DNA from: Terrimesophilobacter sp963702165
GTDB taxonomy: Bacteria > Actinomycetota > Actinomycetes > Actinomycetales > Microbacteriaceae
Direction: 5' to 3'
Assembly: GCA_963702165.1 (NCBI GenBank)
Contig: OY969722.1
Location: 868,001 to 932,000 of the forward strand
DNA: 64,000 nt
Shown: in pieces, positions 20,482 through 28,981 of the stretch
Layout of the letters: each line of letters begins with the position of its first letter
How positions within the stretch are numbered: position 1 is the stretch's first letter
Program-made: the position numbers and the translations under genes
Notes under the pieces: generated by a model
Told to the model about the DNA's origin: nothing
The model's database searches: none
Seen by the model: only the letters and a program-made list of their open reading frames with translations

Positions 20482-21248
20482 AGCGCGGCCTCCCGCTCGG
20501 TGATGCGGCTGCGACCAAGCGCAAGCCACAGCCCCGCGATGGCGAGCCATGGTGGCATGAGGATCGCGGGCAGGCCGGGCACGCCAGTGAGGATGACCGC
20601 CGCGAACAGCAGGATCGCGAAGAACCCGCTGAGCGTGCCGAGGATGCGCGAGACGATCCGCTCAACCCACGCCATCCAGGCGAGCGCAAGCATGGCGACG
20701 AGCACACCGAACCACGGCAGGTACGCGCCGAAGTCGGTGAGCATGTAGTAGACGAAGAGACCATCCGCGTCGTAGACGCCGGCTTCCGGGCCGAGGTAGT
20801 TCGCGAGAGCGCCGCGCCAGCCGTAACCGAACAGCGCAGCTGCCGCGGTGGCGAGCACGCCGCTTGAGACGACCCGGGCTGCAGTGGACCGTGCGAAACG
20901 CCGGTCGACGTTGCGGCGCCAGGCCGCAACCAGCACGAGCAGCGCGGCGATCGCGACGAGGCCGGCGATGAAGCCGATGCGTCCGCGCATGGGGTCCAGC
21001 GAAGCCATGTCAGCGGCGGTCACGGTGTAGTCGCCGCCCGTGACCCACGCCTCCATTTCTGCTGGCGGGCGCAGGTCGGTCAGGGTCGTGCCGACCATGC
21101 CGGCGACGCCGGCCAGGACTGCCCATAGCGGCCAGGCCGTGGGTCTGAAGCCTCGGGGGCGTTCGAGCGCGGGCGGTGACTCCTGTAGGGAGTCGGGTGT
21201 GGTGGACAAGAGGGGGCTCGCTTTCCTTGCTAGAGCGGCGCGGCGCAT
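20478..21248 (-). CDS. Multi-span membrane protein, unknown function
   Basis: Up to 256 residues with about six hydrophobic segments, a basic cytoplasmic patch (RRNVDRRFARS) and an exported loop after the first span (TLTDLRPPAEMEAWVTGG). Not recognised. The first ~40 residues are Pro/Ser-rich and the real start may be internal. Coupled by a four-base overlap to the downstream lipoprotein gene. It follows the response regulator gene by 157 bases on the same strand, so it may belong to that signalling cluster. Confidence 0.65.
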   Translation of the reverse strand: MRRAALARKASPLLSTTPDSLQESPPALERPRGFRPTAWPLWAVLAGVAGMVGTTLTDLRPPAEMEAWVTGGDYTVTAADMASLDPMRGRIGFIAGLVAIAALLVLVAAWRRNVDRRFARSTAARVVSSGVLATAAAALFGYGWRGALANYLGPEAGVYDADGLFVYYMLTDFGAYLPWFGVLVAMLALAWMAWVERIVSRILGTLSGFFAILLFAAVILTGVPGLPAILMPPWLAIAGLWLALGRSRITEREAAL

Positions 21249-21405
21249 GCGGCCGCGCGCCGTCGTTCTGACGGCACCGCTCGAGCCTGAGCGGCCCGAC
21301 AGCCCATCTCCCAGATCCGGATGTCCTCAATCAGCCGGGACGCGATGGCAGGACAACCTGAACGCTGGCGTCGGCCGTGCAACATGCACGGGCGCTCACG
21401 GCGAG

Positions 21406-22116
21406 TCAGGAACGCGTCTCGACAGGTGCATCGCGAACCGAACCAAGACCTGCCTCGCGGGCTGTGACGATGAGAGCGCTGCGGTCAGGCACGCCGAGCT
21501 TCGTGATGATGCCGTAGACGTAGTTGCGCACGGTCTTGTTCGTGAGCACGAGCGTGCGAGCGATCGTGCCGTTGTCGCAGCCGCGAGCCACGAGGTCGAG
21601 CACCTCCGTCTCGCGCTCAGTGAGCTCCGGGAATGCTCGAGGCGCTGGGTCGCCCGCAGCGCCGCTCAGGAAAGACACCGCCCGCGCCGCCACGTCGGCA
21701 CCGAACAGCACCTCGCCATCAGCGACCGCATGGATGGCGCGTTCCACTTCACGGGGCGAGGCGACCTTGAGCAGGTAGCCACGGGCACCCGCCCGCATGG
21801 CCGCGAAGAGGGACCGGTCATCGCCGAGCATGGTGAGCACGAGCACAGCCACCGCCGGATGCCGCCGCGCGATCGACTTCGTGGCATCGATGCCGGATTC
21901 GGATCCGAGATCGAGGTCCATGAGCACGACATCCGGGGTTGTGCGGGCCACAAGGTCGATCGCGCCGTCAACAGTGTCGGCGTCCCCGACCACCTCGACG
22001 TGCTCCAACGTCTCGAGCAGCGAGATGATGCCTCGCCTGAAGAGCGGGTGGTCGTCGACGACGACCACGGTGATAGATCGCTGCTCCGGCATGCGCACCC
22101 CCGTTTCCGGCTCCAT
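21406..22116 (-). CDS. LuxR/NarL-family response regulator
   Basis: A two-domain regulator of about 236 residues (228 if the ATG at 22092 is used). The receiver domain has the acidic pair in VVDDHPLF, the phospho-acceptor Asp in VLMDLDLG and a TMLGDD segment; the C-terminal LuxR helix-turn-helix is FPELTERETEVLDLVARG through NKTVRNYVYGIITKLG. The ATG at 22116 lies 5 bases after the lipoprotein stop. The nearest kinases (23505-27439) are of the matching HisKA_3 type and on the same strand, so they are the likely partners. Confidence 0.93.
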   Translation of the reverse strand: MEPETGVRMPEQRSITVVVVDDHPLFRRGIISLLETLEHVEVVGDADTVDGAIDLVARTTPDVVLMDLDLGSESGIDATKSIARRHPAVAVLVLTMLGDDRSLFAAMRAGARGYLLKVASPREVERAIHAVADGEVLFGADVAARAVSFLSGAAGDPAPRAFPELTERETEVLDLVARGCDNGTIARTLVLTNKTVRNYVYGIITKLGVPDRSALIVTAREAGLGSVRDAPVETRS

Positions 22117-22121
22117 TATCC

Positions 22122-23438
22122 CTATGAGCACTGCTCGCCTGCGGGAACCACGTCGACGTAGGCACGCTGGTGAGCGACCAACCGCATCTCTGTCGGCCAC
22201 CGCTCCTCGAATGACAGCCGGAACGGTGGTGCCCCTGGAGCCGGATCGTCCACTCGCTCGATCCGCGGCATGACGCCATAACCCTCGAACATGTCGTCGC
22301 CCGGCAGAGGGACGATCGCGTGCTGGTCCACGTCCGAGCCGCGGAACGTTTGACTCTCCTCGGTCAGCTGCCACGCCGTCGTGAACGGGTCGCCACATAC
22401 GAACCCAGACCAACGCCGCACCTCTGGGACGTCGCCGAGCGGATTGAGGAACGTGTTCGTCATCTCGATCGGCACGATCGCCCAGCCACCGCAAGCGTGC
22501 TCCCCATCGGCCGCGCGCTGCGCAGCGGCGATCGCGTGGGGCACGTCAATTGACAGGCCGGCGACCAGCGCAGCCATCTCATAACCTTCCTCGCGCACCC
22601 ACACGTCGTTCGTGAAGAGCTTGTGCTGGCCGTCGAGGATCGCCTCGACCAGCCCAGCTGGCCAGGTCTTCTGAGTCAGCCCTTTGAAGGTGCCCTCCAC
22701 CGATCCTTGCCACATCTTGCTGCGGCCGTCGGGGAGAGTGTCAGTTCGCCGCACGTGCGTGTGCAGTCCGGTGACGTCGAACGACTCACCGCCCTCGGCA
22801 GTCGCCGTGAGCGTCGCGCGCACGGTGAACTCCAGATGAATCCTGCGGCCGTCATCGTTCTGGCGGTGCTGCTCGTGGCGCACCTTCCACGTACCAGAGA
22901 CGAACTTCTCGCCCCCCGGGGGGCACACCGGGATGCTCGTTCGGCTGTCGTGCACGAATCCCAGCAGTGGCGGGGCCGAGTCCAGCTCCTCGAATCCCAT
23001 CATCATGCGGCCGAGCAGCACGTCATCCTCGATGCGCATGTTGACGTCACCGAACAGGCGGACATTGCCTACCCCCGGGACGACGCGCTCGGATGAGTAC
23101 CCGCTTGTCTCGCCTTCCGACTCGGAATCCTCGCTAGCGACTGCAACCGCTGTGATTGCCCTAATCCCTTCACCCGGATGCCCGAGGGCGGCTTGCGAGG
23201 ATTCATCCGCCTGCATGGCCGCCTGGAGGCGAGCGGCAGACGTCTCCAGCAGCGATTCCGTCACCTCGACCCACGCCACCGGGAGGTCGGACCCCAGGAG
23301 CGGGAACGCGTCAGCGTCGAGGTGTGGTCCGCCAGCGGGTGGCACGCACCCGCTGAGCAGCCCTGCCAGCGCGACCGTCATAACCACGGCGCATGTGCGC
23401 GTTCCCCAGCGTCGGGTGGCGGTGCTAGCTCGAGGCAT
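22122..23438 (-). CDS. Large lipoprotein within a two-component cluster, unknown function
   Basis: A 438-residue predicted lipoprotein starting at ATG 23438 (MPRASTATRRWGTRTCAVV), with lipobox LLSGC. The mature protein has scattered Cys (CPPGG, ACGGW, VCGDP, EQCS) that could form disulphides, and no recognised domain. It lies between the kinase gene (66-base gap) and the response regulator gene (5-base gap), so it is probably co-transcribed and could be a sensor subunit or an output of the system. Both roles are inference from position. Confidence 0.72.
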   Translation of the reverse strand: MPRASTATRRWGTRTCAVVMTVALAGLLSGCVPPAGGPHLDADAFPLLGSDLPVAWVEVTESLLETSAARLQAAMQADESSQAALGHPGEGIRAITAVAVASEDSESEGETSGYSSERVVPGVGNVRLFGDVNMRIEDDVLLGRMMMGFEELDSAPPLLGFVHDSRTSIPVCPPGGEKFVSGTWKVRHEQHRQNDDGRRIHLEFTVRATLTATAEGGESFDVTGLHTHVRRTDTLPDGRSKMWQGSVEGTFKGLTQKTWPAGLVEAILDGQHKLFTNDVWVREEGYEMAALVAGLSIDVPHAIAAAQRAADGEHACGGWAIVPIEMTNTFLNPLGDVPEVRRWSGFVCGDPFTTAWQLTEESQTFRGSDVDQHAIVPLPGDDMFEGYGVMPRIERVDDPAPGAPPFRLSFEERWPTEMRLVAHQRAYVDVVPAGEQCS

Positions 23439-23504
23439 GGCGACTCCAGATCGGGGGCCGCACATGCGACCACCGTAAGACTGGCTGTCCCGGCGTCCCA
23501 AGCG

Positions 23505-25523
23505 TCAGTGCGCCATGTCCTCGATCAGCGCGGACTTCAAGACGGGCAGGCGTGCACGAACGACCACCCCGGACACGGACGTGCTGACGGTGGCACTGCC
23601 GCCGCGCTCCTGGGCGCGTTCCCTCATCGAGGTCAGGCCGACGCCAGCGGTGGCTCCGGGTGAGATCCCCGTTCCGTTGTCGCGAACGGTCAGCTCGATC
23701 CAGTCTCCGTCCGATTCGATGCGGAGCTCGATGCTGGAGGCGCCGGAATGGCGTGCGGCATTGGCGATGGCCTCCGCGCCGATGAAGTAGAGCGCATCTT
23801 CGAGCTCCCGCGCGATTCCGCCAGGCGTGTCAACGACGGAGTGCACACGCATCGCATCCGAGTCGAACCGACCTGCCAGCTCCTCCAACGCCTCGGCAAG
23901 GGTCGCTCCGTCCAGTGGCGAGGGATTTACGAGAACCGCAAGCTGCCGCACATCCCTTACACGCCGGTTGACGTCCACAGCCAGCTCACGCAGCAAGGAC
24001 GCCGCCCGATCGGGCTGGGTCGCGAGCAGGTTCTCCACGGCTGCCAAGCCGAAGCCGACGCCCGCAAGCGAGGGACCCAGGCCGTCATGGAGCTCCCGGC
24101 GCATGGTGCGCCGCTCCCCCGCGCGTTCGGCTACGAGAGCGCAACGTGCGCGCTCGAGAACGTGGTTCGATTCGACAAGCCGCACCGCGGCAACGATAAG
24201 TCCGCTGATGTCCGCCAGCGCGGCGAGCGTCCGCCGGTCAAAGCGCTGGCCATCGGGTGGTCGCACGACGAGCTGGCCGAGGGATTCCCCGCCGCTTTGC
24301 AGAAGCACGACGTGAGGCGTGCCGGTCGCTCCACCCGAGACCGCCAGGAAGTCCGATGCCACCATCCGCACTTCCACGCTTCCGAGTCGCAGCACGCGGC
24401 GAAGCACATCAGCCAGCTGCTGTAGCCCCTCAACTCCCGGCTCGAGCTCGCCGATCCGCTCGCCCAGCCTTGCCAGGAGGGTCGGCGGGTCGGCTGCATC
24501 CCCATAGACGAGCACATCGATACGGCGCTGAAGCCAGCGTGTGAGCGGCTGCGCTGCGAGCGCGATTGCCACCGGCGTGACGATCCATACGCCGTTGCGC
24601 TCGGGCAGCAGCGGCGACGCGAGCACCACGACGATGAGGTAGACGACGATCCCGCCAATCGTCAGAAGCGACCACAGCACGAGACGGTTCACGACCAGGG
24701 CAACGCCCCACATCCTCTGTCCGAGCACCACCACGAGGATGGCCGCCGGGTACACGACCTGCCCGAGCACGGGAGCGACAAGAGCGAGATCGGCCGCCCA
24801 CCCGGGTAGCTCGAACTCCTTCGGCAGCACGAGGGCGATGTAGGACAGGCTCAGGAACCCGTGGCCGAGCGCTAGCCACGCGACGCTCGTGCGAACACGG
24901 CCGCGAGAGCGGGCCCAGCGCACGGCGAGCACGACCCAGCACGCGATCGCTATGCCGACCGCCGCATAGCTGAGCCACGAGAACAGGTCGCGAAGCACTG
25001 GCTCGGCGCCATCGAGCACATCCCGCGGGGTGAGGCTCACCGCGAGCGCGCCGAGCGTGACCGCGCCGTTGAGCCCGACCAGCCCGCGCTCCCAGGGACG
25101 GAGCCGGCGGAGGGTCACGAGCAACGGCAACGACGCGGTCATGAAGGTGCCGGGGACGAAGCTCCAGCCTGCTGCAAGGGCGATGGGCTCCCACAGTGGC
25201 AACCCGGCGACCTGCGTGCCCAGCATCCCGTACGGCACTCCGAAGGCCGTGAGCCCAGATCCGATCGCGTGTACGGCCAGGATCACGCCCACCGGATGCG
25301 GGCGCCGGGCAAGGATGAGAGCAGACACCGGGCCGTACACGAGTGCGACCGCCACCCCGACGTCGTCAAACCCGGCGAGCATGCCATTCGGCACCTGTGA
25401 GAGGAACACGCCTGGGAGCGGCTCAGCTGGCAGGTCTGCCAGCCACATGATCAGCAGGCCGCCGAGCGCCAGCGCCCACGAGCAAACCCACACCGATGCG
25501 GCGACCACGATGCGCGCCGTCAC
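23505..25523 (-). CDS. Membrane sensor histidine kinase, HisKA_3 type
   Basis: A 672-residue kinase. The N-terminal ~350 residues hold about nine membrane spans, then a linker (RRIDVLVYGDAADPP), a GAF-like region (about 390-480), the phospho-acceptor helix with MRRELHDGLGPSLAG, and a complete ATP-binding domain with N-box EAIANAARHS, VRDNGTGISPG and GVGLTSMRERA. The GTG start overlaps the stop of the upstream kinase gene by four bases (GTGA). It shares domain order and linker with that kinase, so the pair probably arose by duplication. Confidence 0.92.
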   Translation of the reverse strand: MTARIVVAASVWVCSWALALGGLLIMWLADLPAEPLPGVFLSQVPNGMLAGFDDVGVAVALVYGPVSALILARRPHPVGVILAVHAIGSGLTAFGVPYGMLGTQVAGLPLWEPIALAAGWSFVPGTFMTASLPLLVTLRRLRPWERGLVGLNGAVTLGALAVSLTPRDVLDGAEPVLRDLFSWLSYAAVGIAIACWVVLAVRWARSRGRVRTSVAWLALGHGFLSLSYIALVLPKEFELPGWAADLALVAPVLGQVVYPAAILVVVLGQRMWGVALVVNRLVLWSLLTIGGIVVYLIVVVLASPLLPERNGVWIVTPVAIALAAQPLTRWLQRRIDVLVYGDAADPPTLLARLGERIGELEPGVEGLQQLADVLRRVLRLGSVEVRMVASDFLAVSGGATGTPHVVLLQSGGESLGQLVVRPPDGQRFDRRTLAALADISGLIVAAVRLVESNHVLERARCALVAERAGERRTMRRELHDGLGPSLAGVGFGLAAVENLLATQPDRAASLLRELAVDVNRRVRDVRQLAVLVNPSPLDGATLAEALEELAGRFDSDAMRVHSVVDTPGGIARELEDALYFIGAEAIANAARHSGASSIELRIESDGDWIELTVRDNGTGISPGATAGVGLTSMRERAQERGGSATVSTSVSGVVVRARLPVLKSALIEDMAH

Positions 25524-27439
25524 CGCGGCATCACCAGTTCAATGCCGAGGGCGCCGCTTGTGAGCGTCGATGCACGACCGCCGACATCGCGCGCACGGCG
25601 GTCCACCGCATCCAGCACGTCCGACAACGCGACGGCATCACCGAGTCTGCCGTCAGCCTCGACCATTACGATCAACCGGTCTGACTCGACCCGCGTGCTG
25701 ACCTCGACGCGGCGGACGTCGGGCTCCCGCCACAACCCCGTCAGTGCGTCAGCGACTGCAAGGTAGGCGGCGATCTGCACGCTCAGCCCGAGCACATCAG
25801 TGCCGCTCGAGTGCGCCGTCACTGTGACCCCGTCGCCGTCGAACTGTCGGGCGAGCTCGATGAGCGCGGCATCGAGGTCCCCCGCATCGAGCGCGGCCGG
25901 CAGCAGCGTCCTAGCAAGCTGGCGCACCTTGTCGGCGCACGCCGCGACATCCGGTCGCAACGCAGCGACGGCGGCCCGAGCTCCAGTCGGGTCGGCGGTG
26001 GCGAGTCGCTCCGCGGCGGTCATGCCGAATGCGATACCTGCCAAGGACGGCGCGAGGTCGTCATGCAACTGCCCATGCAGCATGCGACGCTCCTCCGACC
26101 GCACCCCGAGCGTGCGACGACGGGTGCTCGCTACTTCGCGGTTGATGCCGGCAAGCAGCACCGCCGCGGCGACCAGGCCGGAGATCTCCTCCATCACAGG
26201 GCGCACCACCTCATCGAGTGCACGATGGTCATCGCTCGTCAGCTCGACCGAGCCCACCGGCCGGCCGCCGGTACGCAGCCCCACTTCGAGCGTCGCCGCG
26301 CCGGGCACACCCACGACTACGACCTCGTCGTCAGCCGTCGACCTGATGGCGACTGATTCGATGTCCCAAGCGTCACGCAACGCCGCTGCGATAGCCCGAA
26401 TGCTGCCCTCCGGATCGTCTGCATCACCGATGCGCTCTCCCAGCCTTTCAAGCACCGACCGGGCATCCGCGCCCGGTCCGAAGTAGAGCCGCACCGTGCG
26501 GCGCGAGATCAACCGCACCGTAGCGCCGAATGCCAGCGCGAGGGCCGCCGCCGCGAGCGCGCCCGCGACCGCTGGTGGGGCACTGAGACCGCGTGCGACG
26601 AGATCCACGACGAGGTAGAGACAGATGGCGGCGGCGACCGCCTGCGCCCAGGTGATCCCTGTGACAAGGCGTCGGTCCGGCTCCAGTTGGCGATCGACAA
26701 TCGAGAGCGCAATGATCCCGGTCGGCAGCAGTGCCTGCGCCAACACGAATGCTGCGTCGAACAGCGAAGCGAAAGGTGCGGTGACCTCGGCAAGGGCGCG
26801 CCCGTAGCTGACCGCGAGCAACACGACACCCGAGACCAACCAGGCCACCGCCTGGCGACCCCGGTCGTCGTGTCCGCGCTCGCCAGCAAGCGTGATCGCG
26901 GCGACGATGAAGCCGGCGATCGCACCAACGAGTGACGCAAATACGAGCGGAAACGGCACCATAACCCCCACGACAGCGGTGATGCTCCGGGCAGTATCCA
27001 CGGTGATGATGAAGCAGCCCCAGCTGACCCCTGCCACTCGCAACCTGGGTTTGCGCACGAATAACCACGGCACTATGCCGAGCGCGGCAAGCTCCGCCTG
27101 CCTGGCGAAATAGGCGACTACGTGAATCGCTGCACCCAGGGACGAGTCGGCTCCGGCAAGCTGATGAGCCACGAGCGTCAAGGCAAGCCACCCGCTCGTG
27201 ATGGCGAGAGCCGCGACGATCACCGCAAGCCAGCTGGTCCTCTTGCGCAGCACGATCACAGCAAGCGGCGCGTATACGAGCGCGGTCACCGACAGGCGCA
27301 GCACTGGCGAGTGGTCTACGGCGCCGAGCAACGCGACGACGAGCACCGCCGCCACCGGCGACCACGCGAGGACGAGGACGGTGACGGATGCGCGCAAAGC
27401 CTCGCGCCTCCATGCGCTGACTCGTCGTCGTGGCCCCAC
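25520..27439 (-). CDS. Histidine kinase paralogue with degenerate ATP-binding domain
   Basis: A 639-residue protein with about nine to ten membrane spans, a linker (RRTVRLYFGPGADARS) like that of the downstream kinase, a GAF-like region and an intact H-box (MLHGQLHDDLAPSLAG). The ATPase domain is decayed: where the paralogue has EAIANAARHS it has VADALTGLWREP, where it has VRDNGTG it has VEADGRLG, and no GVGL loop is present. It probably cannot bind ATP in the normal way but keeps the dimerisation helix and His. A heterodimeric or inhibitory partner role is inference. Confidence 0.85.
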   Translation of the reverse strand: MGPRRRVSAWRREALRASVTVLVLAWSPVAAVLVVALLGAVDHSPVLRLSVTALVYAPLAVIVLRKRTSWLAVIVAALAITSGWLALTLVAHQLAGADSSLGAAIHVVAYFARQAELAALGIVPWLFVRKPRLRVAGVSWGCFIITVDTARSITAVVGVMVPFPLVFASLVGAIAGFIVAAITLAGERGHDDRGRQAVAWLVSGVVLLAVSYGRALAEVTAPFASLFDAAFVLAQALLPTGIIALSIVDRQLEPDRRLVTGITWAQAVAAAICLYLVVDLVARGLSAPPAVAGALAAAALALAFGATVRLISRRTVRLYFGPGADARSVLERLGERIGDADDPEGSIRAIAAALRDAWDIESVAIRSTADDEVVVVGVPGAATLEVGLRTGGRPVGSVELTSDDHRALDEVVRPVMEEISGLVAAAVLLAGINREVASTRRRTLGVRSEERRMLHGQLHDDLAPSLAGIAFGMTAAERLATADPTGARAAVAALRPDVAACADKVRQLARTLLPAALDAGDLDAALIELARQFDGDGVTVTAHSSGTDVLGLSVQIAAYLAVADALTGLWREPDVRRVEVSTRVESDRLIVMVEADGRLGDAVALSDVLDAVDRRARDVGGRASTLTSGALGIELVMPR

Positions 27440-27445
27440 CCGACC

Positions 27446-27451
27446 AGTATC
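27446..27451 (-). promoter_or_regulatory. Putative -10 element of a leaderless promoter (kinase operon)
   Basis: Minus-strand GATACT, 6 bases, then GTG at 27439. It supports this start and marks the likely head of the kinase-kinase-lipoprotein-regulator operon. Confidence 0.45.
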
Positions 27452-27550
27452 CCGGGTGGGCGAGGTTGCCTCACCGTCCCGGAGTCATGAGTTTCAGGGG
27501 CAGATGTCCTCAAGTCGCTGGCATCGGGGCATCTGTGCGCCAAGTCGCCC

Positions 27551-27556
27551 TACGCT
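27551..27556 (+). promoter_or_regulatory. Putative -10 element of a leaderless promoter (nitroreductase-fold protein)
   Basis: TACGCT, 7 bases, then ATG at 27564; no ribosome-binding site. Confidence 0.4.
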
Positions 27557-27563
27557 AGCGGCG

Positions 27564-27974
27564 ATGAACACCACACTGGAGAAGGCATTGGCGCTGGGTG
27601 CCGAATCGACCATGCGAGACCGCACGATCGACATCACCACTATCGGCGCCCAAACCGGCCAGCCGCGGCGCATCGAGATCTGGTTCCATAGCGTCGACGG
27701 CGTCGTTTACATCACCGGAACCCCCGGTGCCCGGTCGTGGTACGCGAACATGCTCGAGAATCCTGAGTTCACATTCCACCTCAAGCACGGAATCGAGGCG
27801 GACCTCCCGGCCAGGGCGGTTCCCATCACCAACCCGGACGAGCGAGCGCCGCTGTTCGCGCGCATCATCGATGGCATCCGTGAAACCTATGCCCGGGAGG
27901 GCTTGGCGCCGAATCTGCCGCCTGAGCAGGATTGGCTTGCCGGCAGCCCTTTGGTGCGCGTCACTTTCCTCTGA
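27564..27974 (+). CDS. Deazaflavin/flavin-dependent nitroreductase-fold protein (DUF385-like)
   Basis: A 136-residue single-domain protein resembling the split-barrel family of F420- or FMN-dependent nitroreductases common in actinobacteria. Visible family features are the TIGAQTGQPRRIEIWF segment, the GTPGARSWYANMLENPEF segment and the short C-terminal helix. F420 use is likely for actinobacterial members but not proven by sequence. It stands alone, convergent with the tRNA genes, with a strong terminator after it. Confidence 0.72.
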   Translation: MNTTLEKALALGAESTMRDRTIDITTIGAQTGQPRRIEIWFHSVDGVVYITGTPGARSWYANMLENPEFTFHLKHGIEADLPARAVPITNPDERAPLFARIIDGIRETYAREGLAPNLPPEQDWLAGSPLVRVTFL

Positions 27975-28010
27975 GCTCAAGCACGGCTGACGGCAGACGT
28001 TCTTAACCGG

Positions 28011-28036
28011 AAAACCCCCGGCTTGCCGGGGGTTTC
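28011..28036. terminator. Bidirectional intrinsic terminator
   Basis: AAACCCCCGGC pairs with GCCGGGGGTTT around a tiny loop, giving an A-tract before and a T-tract after the stem, so it works on both strands. It separates the nitroreductase-fold gene from the convergent tRNA genes. Confidence 0.85.
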
Positions 28037-28046
28037 CATGTGTGTG

Positions 28047-28118
28047 TGGGCGATACTGGGATCGAACCAGTGACCTCTTCCGTGTCAGGGAAGCGCGCTA
28101 CCGCTGCGCCAATCGCCC
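28047..28118 (-). tRNA. tRNA-Val (anticodon GAC)
   Basis: Acceptor stem GGGCGAT/ATCGCCC, D arm GCGC-AGCGGTA-GCGC, anticodon loop CTGACAC (GAC) and T loop TTCGATC form a standard cloverleaf. CCA is not encoded. 72 bases. Confidence 0.95.
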
Positions 28119-28131
28119 AGGTTGTGAAGCC

Positions 28132-28205
28132 TGGAGGTGGAGACGGGATTTGAACCCGCGTATACGGCTTTGCAGGCCGCTGCCTCGCCTCTCGGCCACT
28201 CCACC
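28132..28205 (-). tRNA. tRNA-Cys (anticodon GCA)
   Basis: Acceptor stem GGTGGAG/CTCCACC, anticodon loop CTGCAAA (GCA), T loop TTCAAAT. The 3' CCA is encoded (28132-28134). It lies 13 bases upstream of tRNA-Val(GAC) on the same strand. Confidence 0.95.
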
Positions 28206-28245
28206 GCGTGCGGTCAACATCAGCGAGGCTGACACTTCCCACTCG

Positions 28246-28317
28246 AGCGGATGACGAGATTCGAACTCGCGACCCTCACCTTGGCAAGGTGATGCGCTAC
28301 CACTGCGCCACATCCGC
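28246..28317 (-). tRNA. tRNA-Gly (anticodon GCC)
   Basis: Acceptor stem GCGGATG/CATCCGC, with an anticodon loop TTGCCAA (GCC) and T loop TTCGAAT. CCA is not encoded. First gene of a Gly-Cys-Val tRNA transcript on the minus strand. Confidence 0.95.
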
Positions 28318-28433
28318 ATTTGCTCGCATTTCTGCGTGCTTGAAGACTCTAACCGATGCGCGGCACCCACGGCAATTCCGTGACGAGTGTCGCCAAACCT
28401 ATGGCAAGATTGTGTGGTCGGCCTGGCCGACGA

Positions 28434-28509
28434 GGGCGATTGGCGCAGTTGGTAGCGCGCTTCCTTCACACGGAAGAGGTCATCAGTTCGAGTCTGGTAT
28501 CGCCCACCA
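28434..28509 (+). tRNA. tRNA-Val (anticodon CAC)
   Basis: Acceptor stem GGGCGAT/ATCGCCC, anticodon loop TTCACAC (CAC), T loop TTCGAGT, encoded CCA at 28507-28509. It is divergent from the other three tRNAs and nearly identical to tRNA-Val(GAC) through the acceptor and D arms. Confidence 0.95.
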
Positions 28510-28549
28510 GCATTTCTGTCGCGGTTGTTCTTCTAGGCGAAGCAGCGAG

Positions 28550-28954
28550 TCACGCGACGATCGGCGTGGTCTGAGCGGATGCGATCCGCCACTCCCCATC
28601 GCGCACGAGCACATAGGTCAGGCTTCCGGATGCCGGGAGCGTGTCGCCGCCGTCTCGACCGTCGTGAATGTGCTTGACGCAGCTGACGAGCGCCACGTCG
28701 GGTCGCAGGAAGACCACATCCTCCACGTCCACCGTCGTCAGGACGTCCGCCAGAGGCGACGCCAACGCGGCGCCCATCGCATCAGCCAGCGCGGTCCGGC
28801 CCCGCACCCGGCGGCCCGCAACATTCACGATGCGCACGTCATCCGTGTGCAGGTCGATGAACGCTGTGTGGCTCTGCAGCCGAACGGCCTCGGCCACCAG
28901 CTTTCGAATCTCGGCCGCATCGTCGTTGTTGTGGTGTTCGCTCATGATCGCCAC
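28550..28954 (-). CDS. SnoaL-like / DUF4440 family protein
   Basis: A 134-residue alpha+beta-barrel protein of the nuclear-transport-factor-2 fold. The usual opening helix (ADDAAEIRKLVAEAV-like, here DDAAEIRKLVAEAV), the RTALADAMGAAL segment and the final strand GEWRIASAQTTPIV are visible. Members are small hydrolases, isomerases or binding proteins; no activity can be assigned. The start may be the GTG at 28954 or the ATG at 28945, the latter preceded by GGAAGG. It is downstream of the large LuxR regulator on the same strand, from which it starts about 28 bases away. Confidence 0.75.
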   Translation of the reverse strand: MAIMSEHHNNDDAAEIRKLVAEAVRLQSHTAFIDLHTDDVRIVNVAGRRVRGRTALADAMGAALASPLADVLTTVDVEDVVFLRPDVALVSCVKHIHDGRDGGDTLPASGSLTYVLVRDGEWRIASAQTTPIVA

Positions 28955-28981
28955 AACCTTCCTGGCGTCTAAACCATTCCG

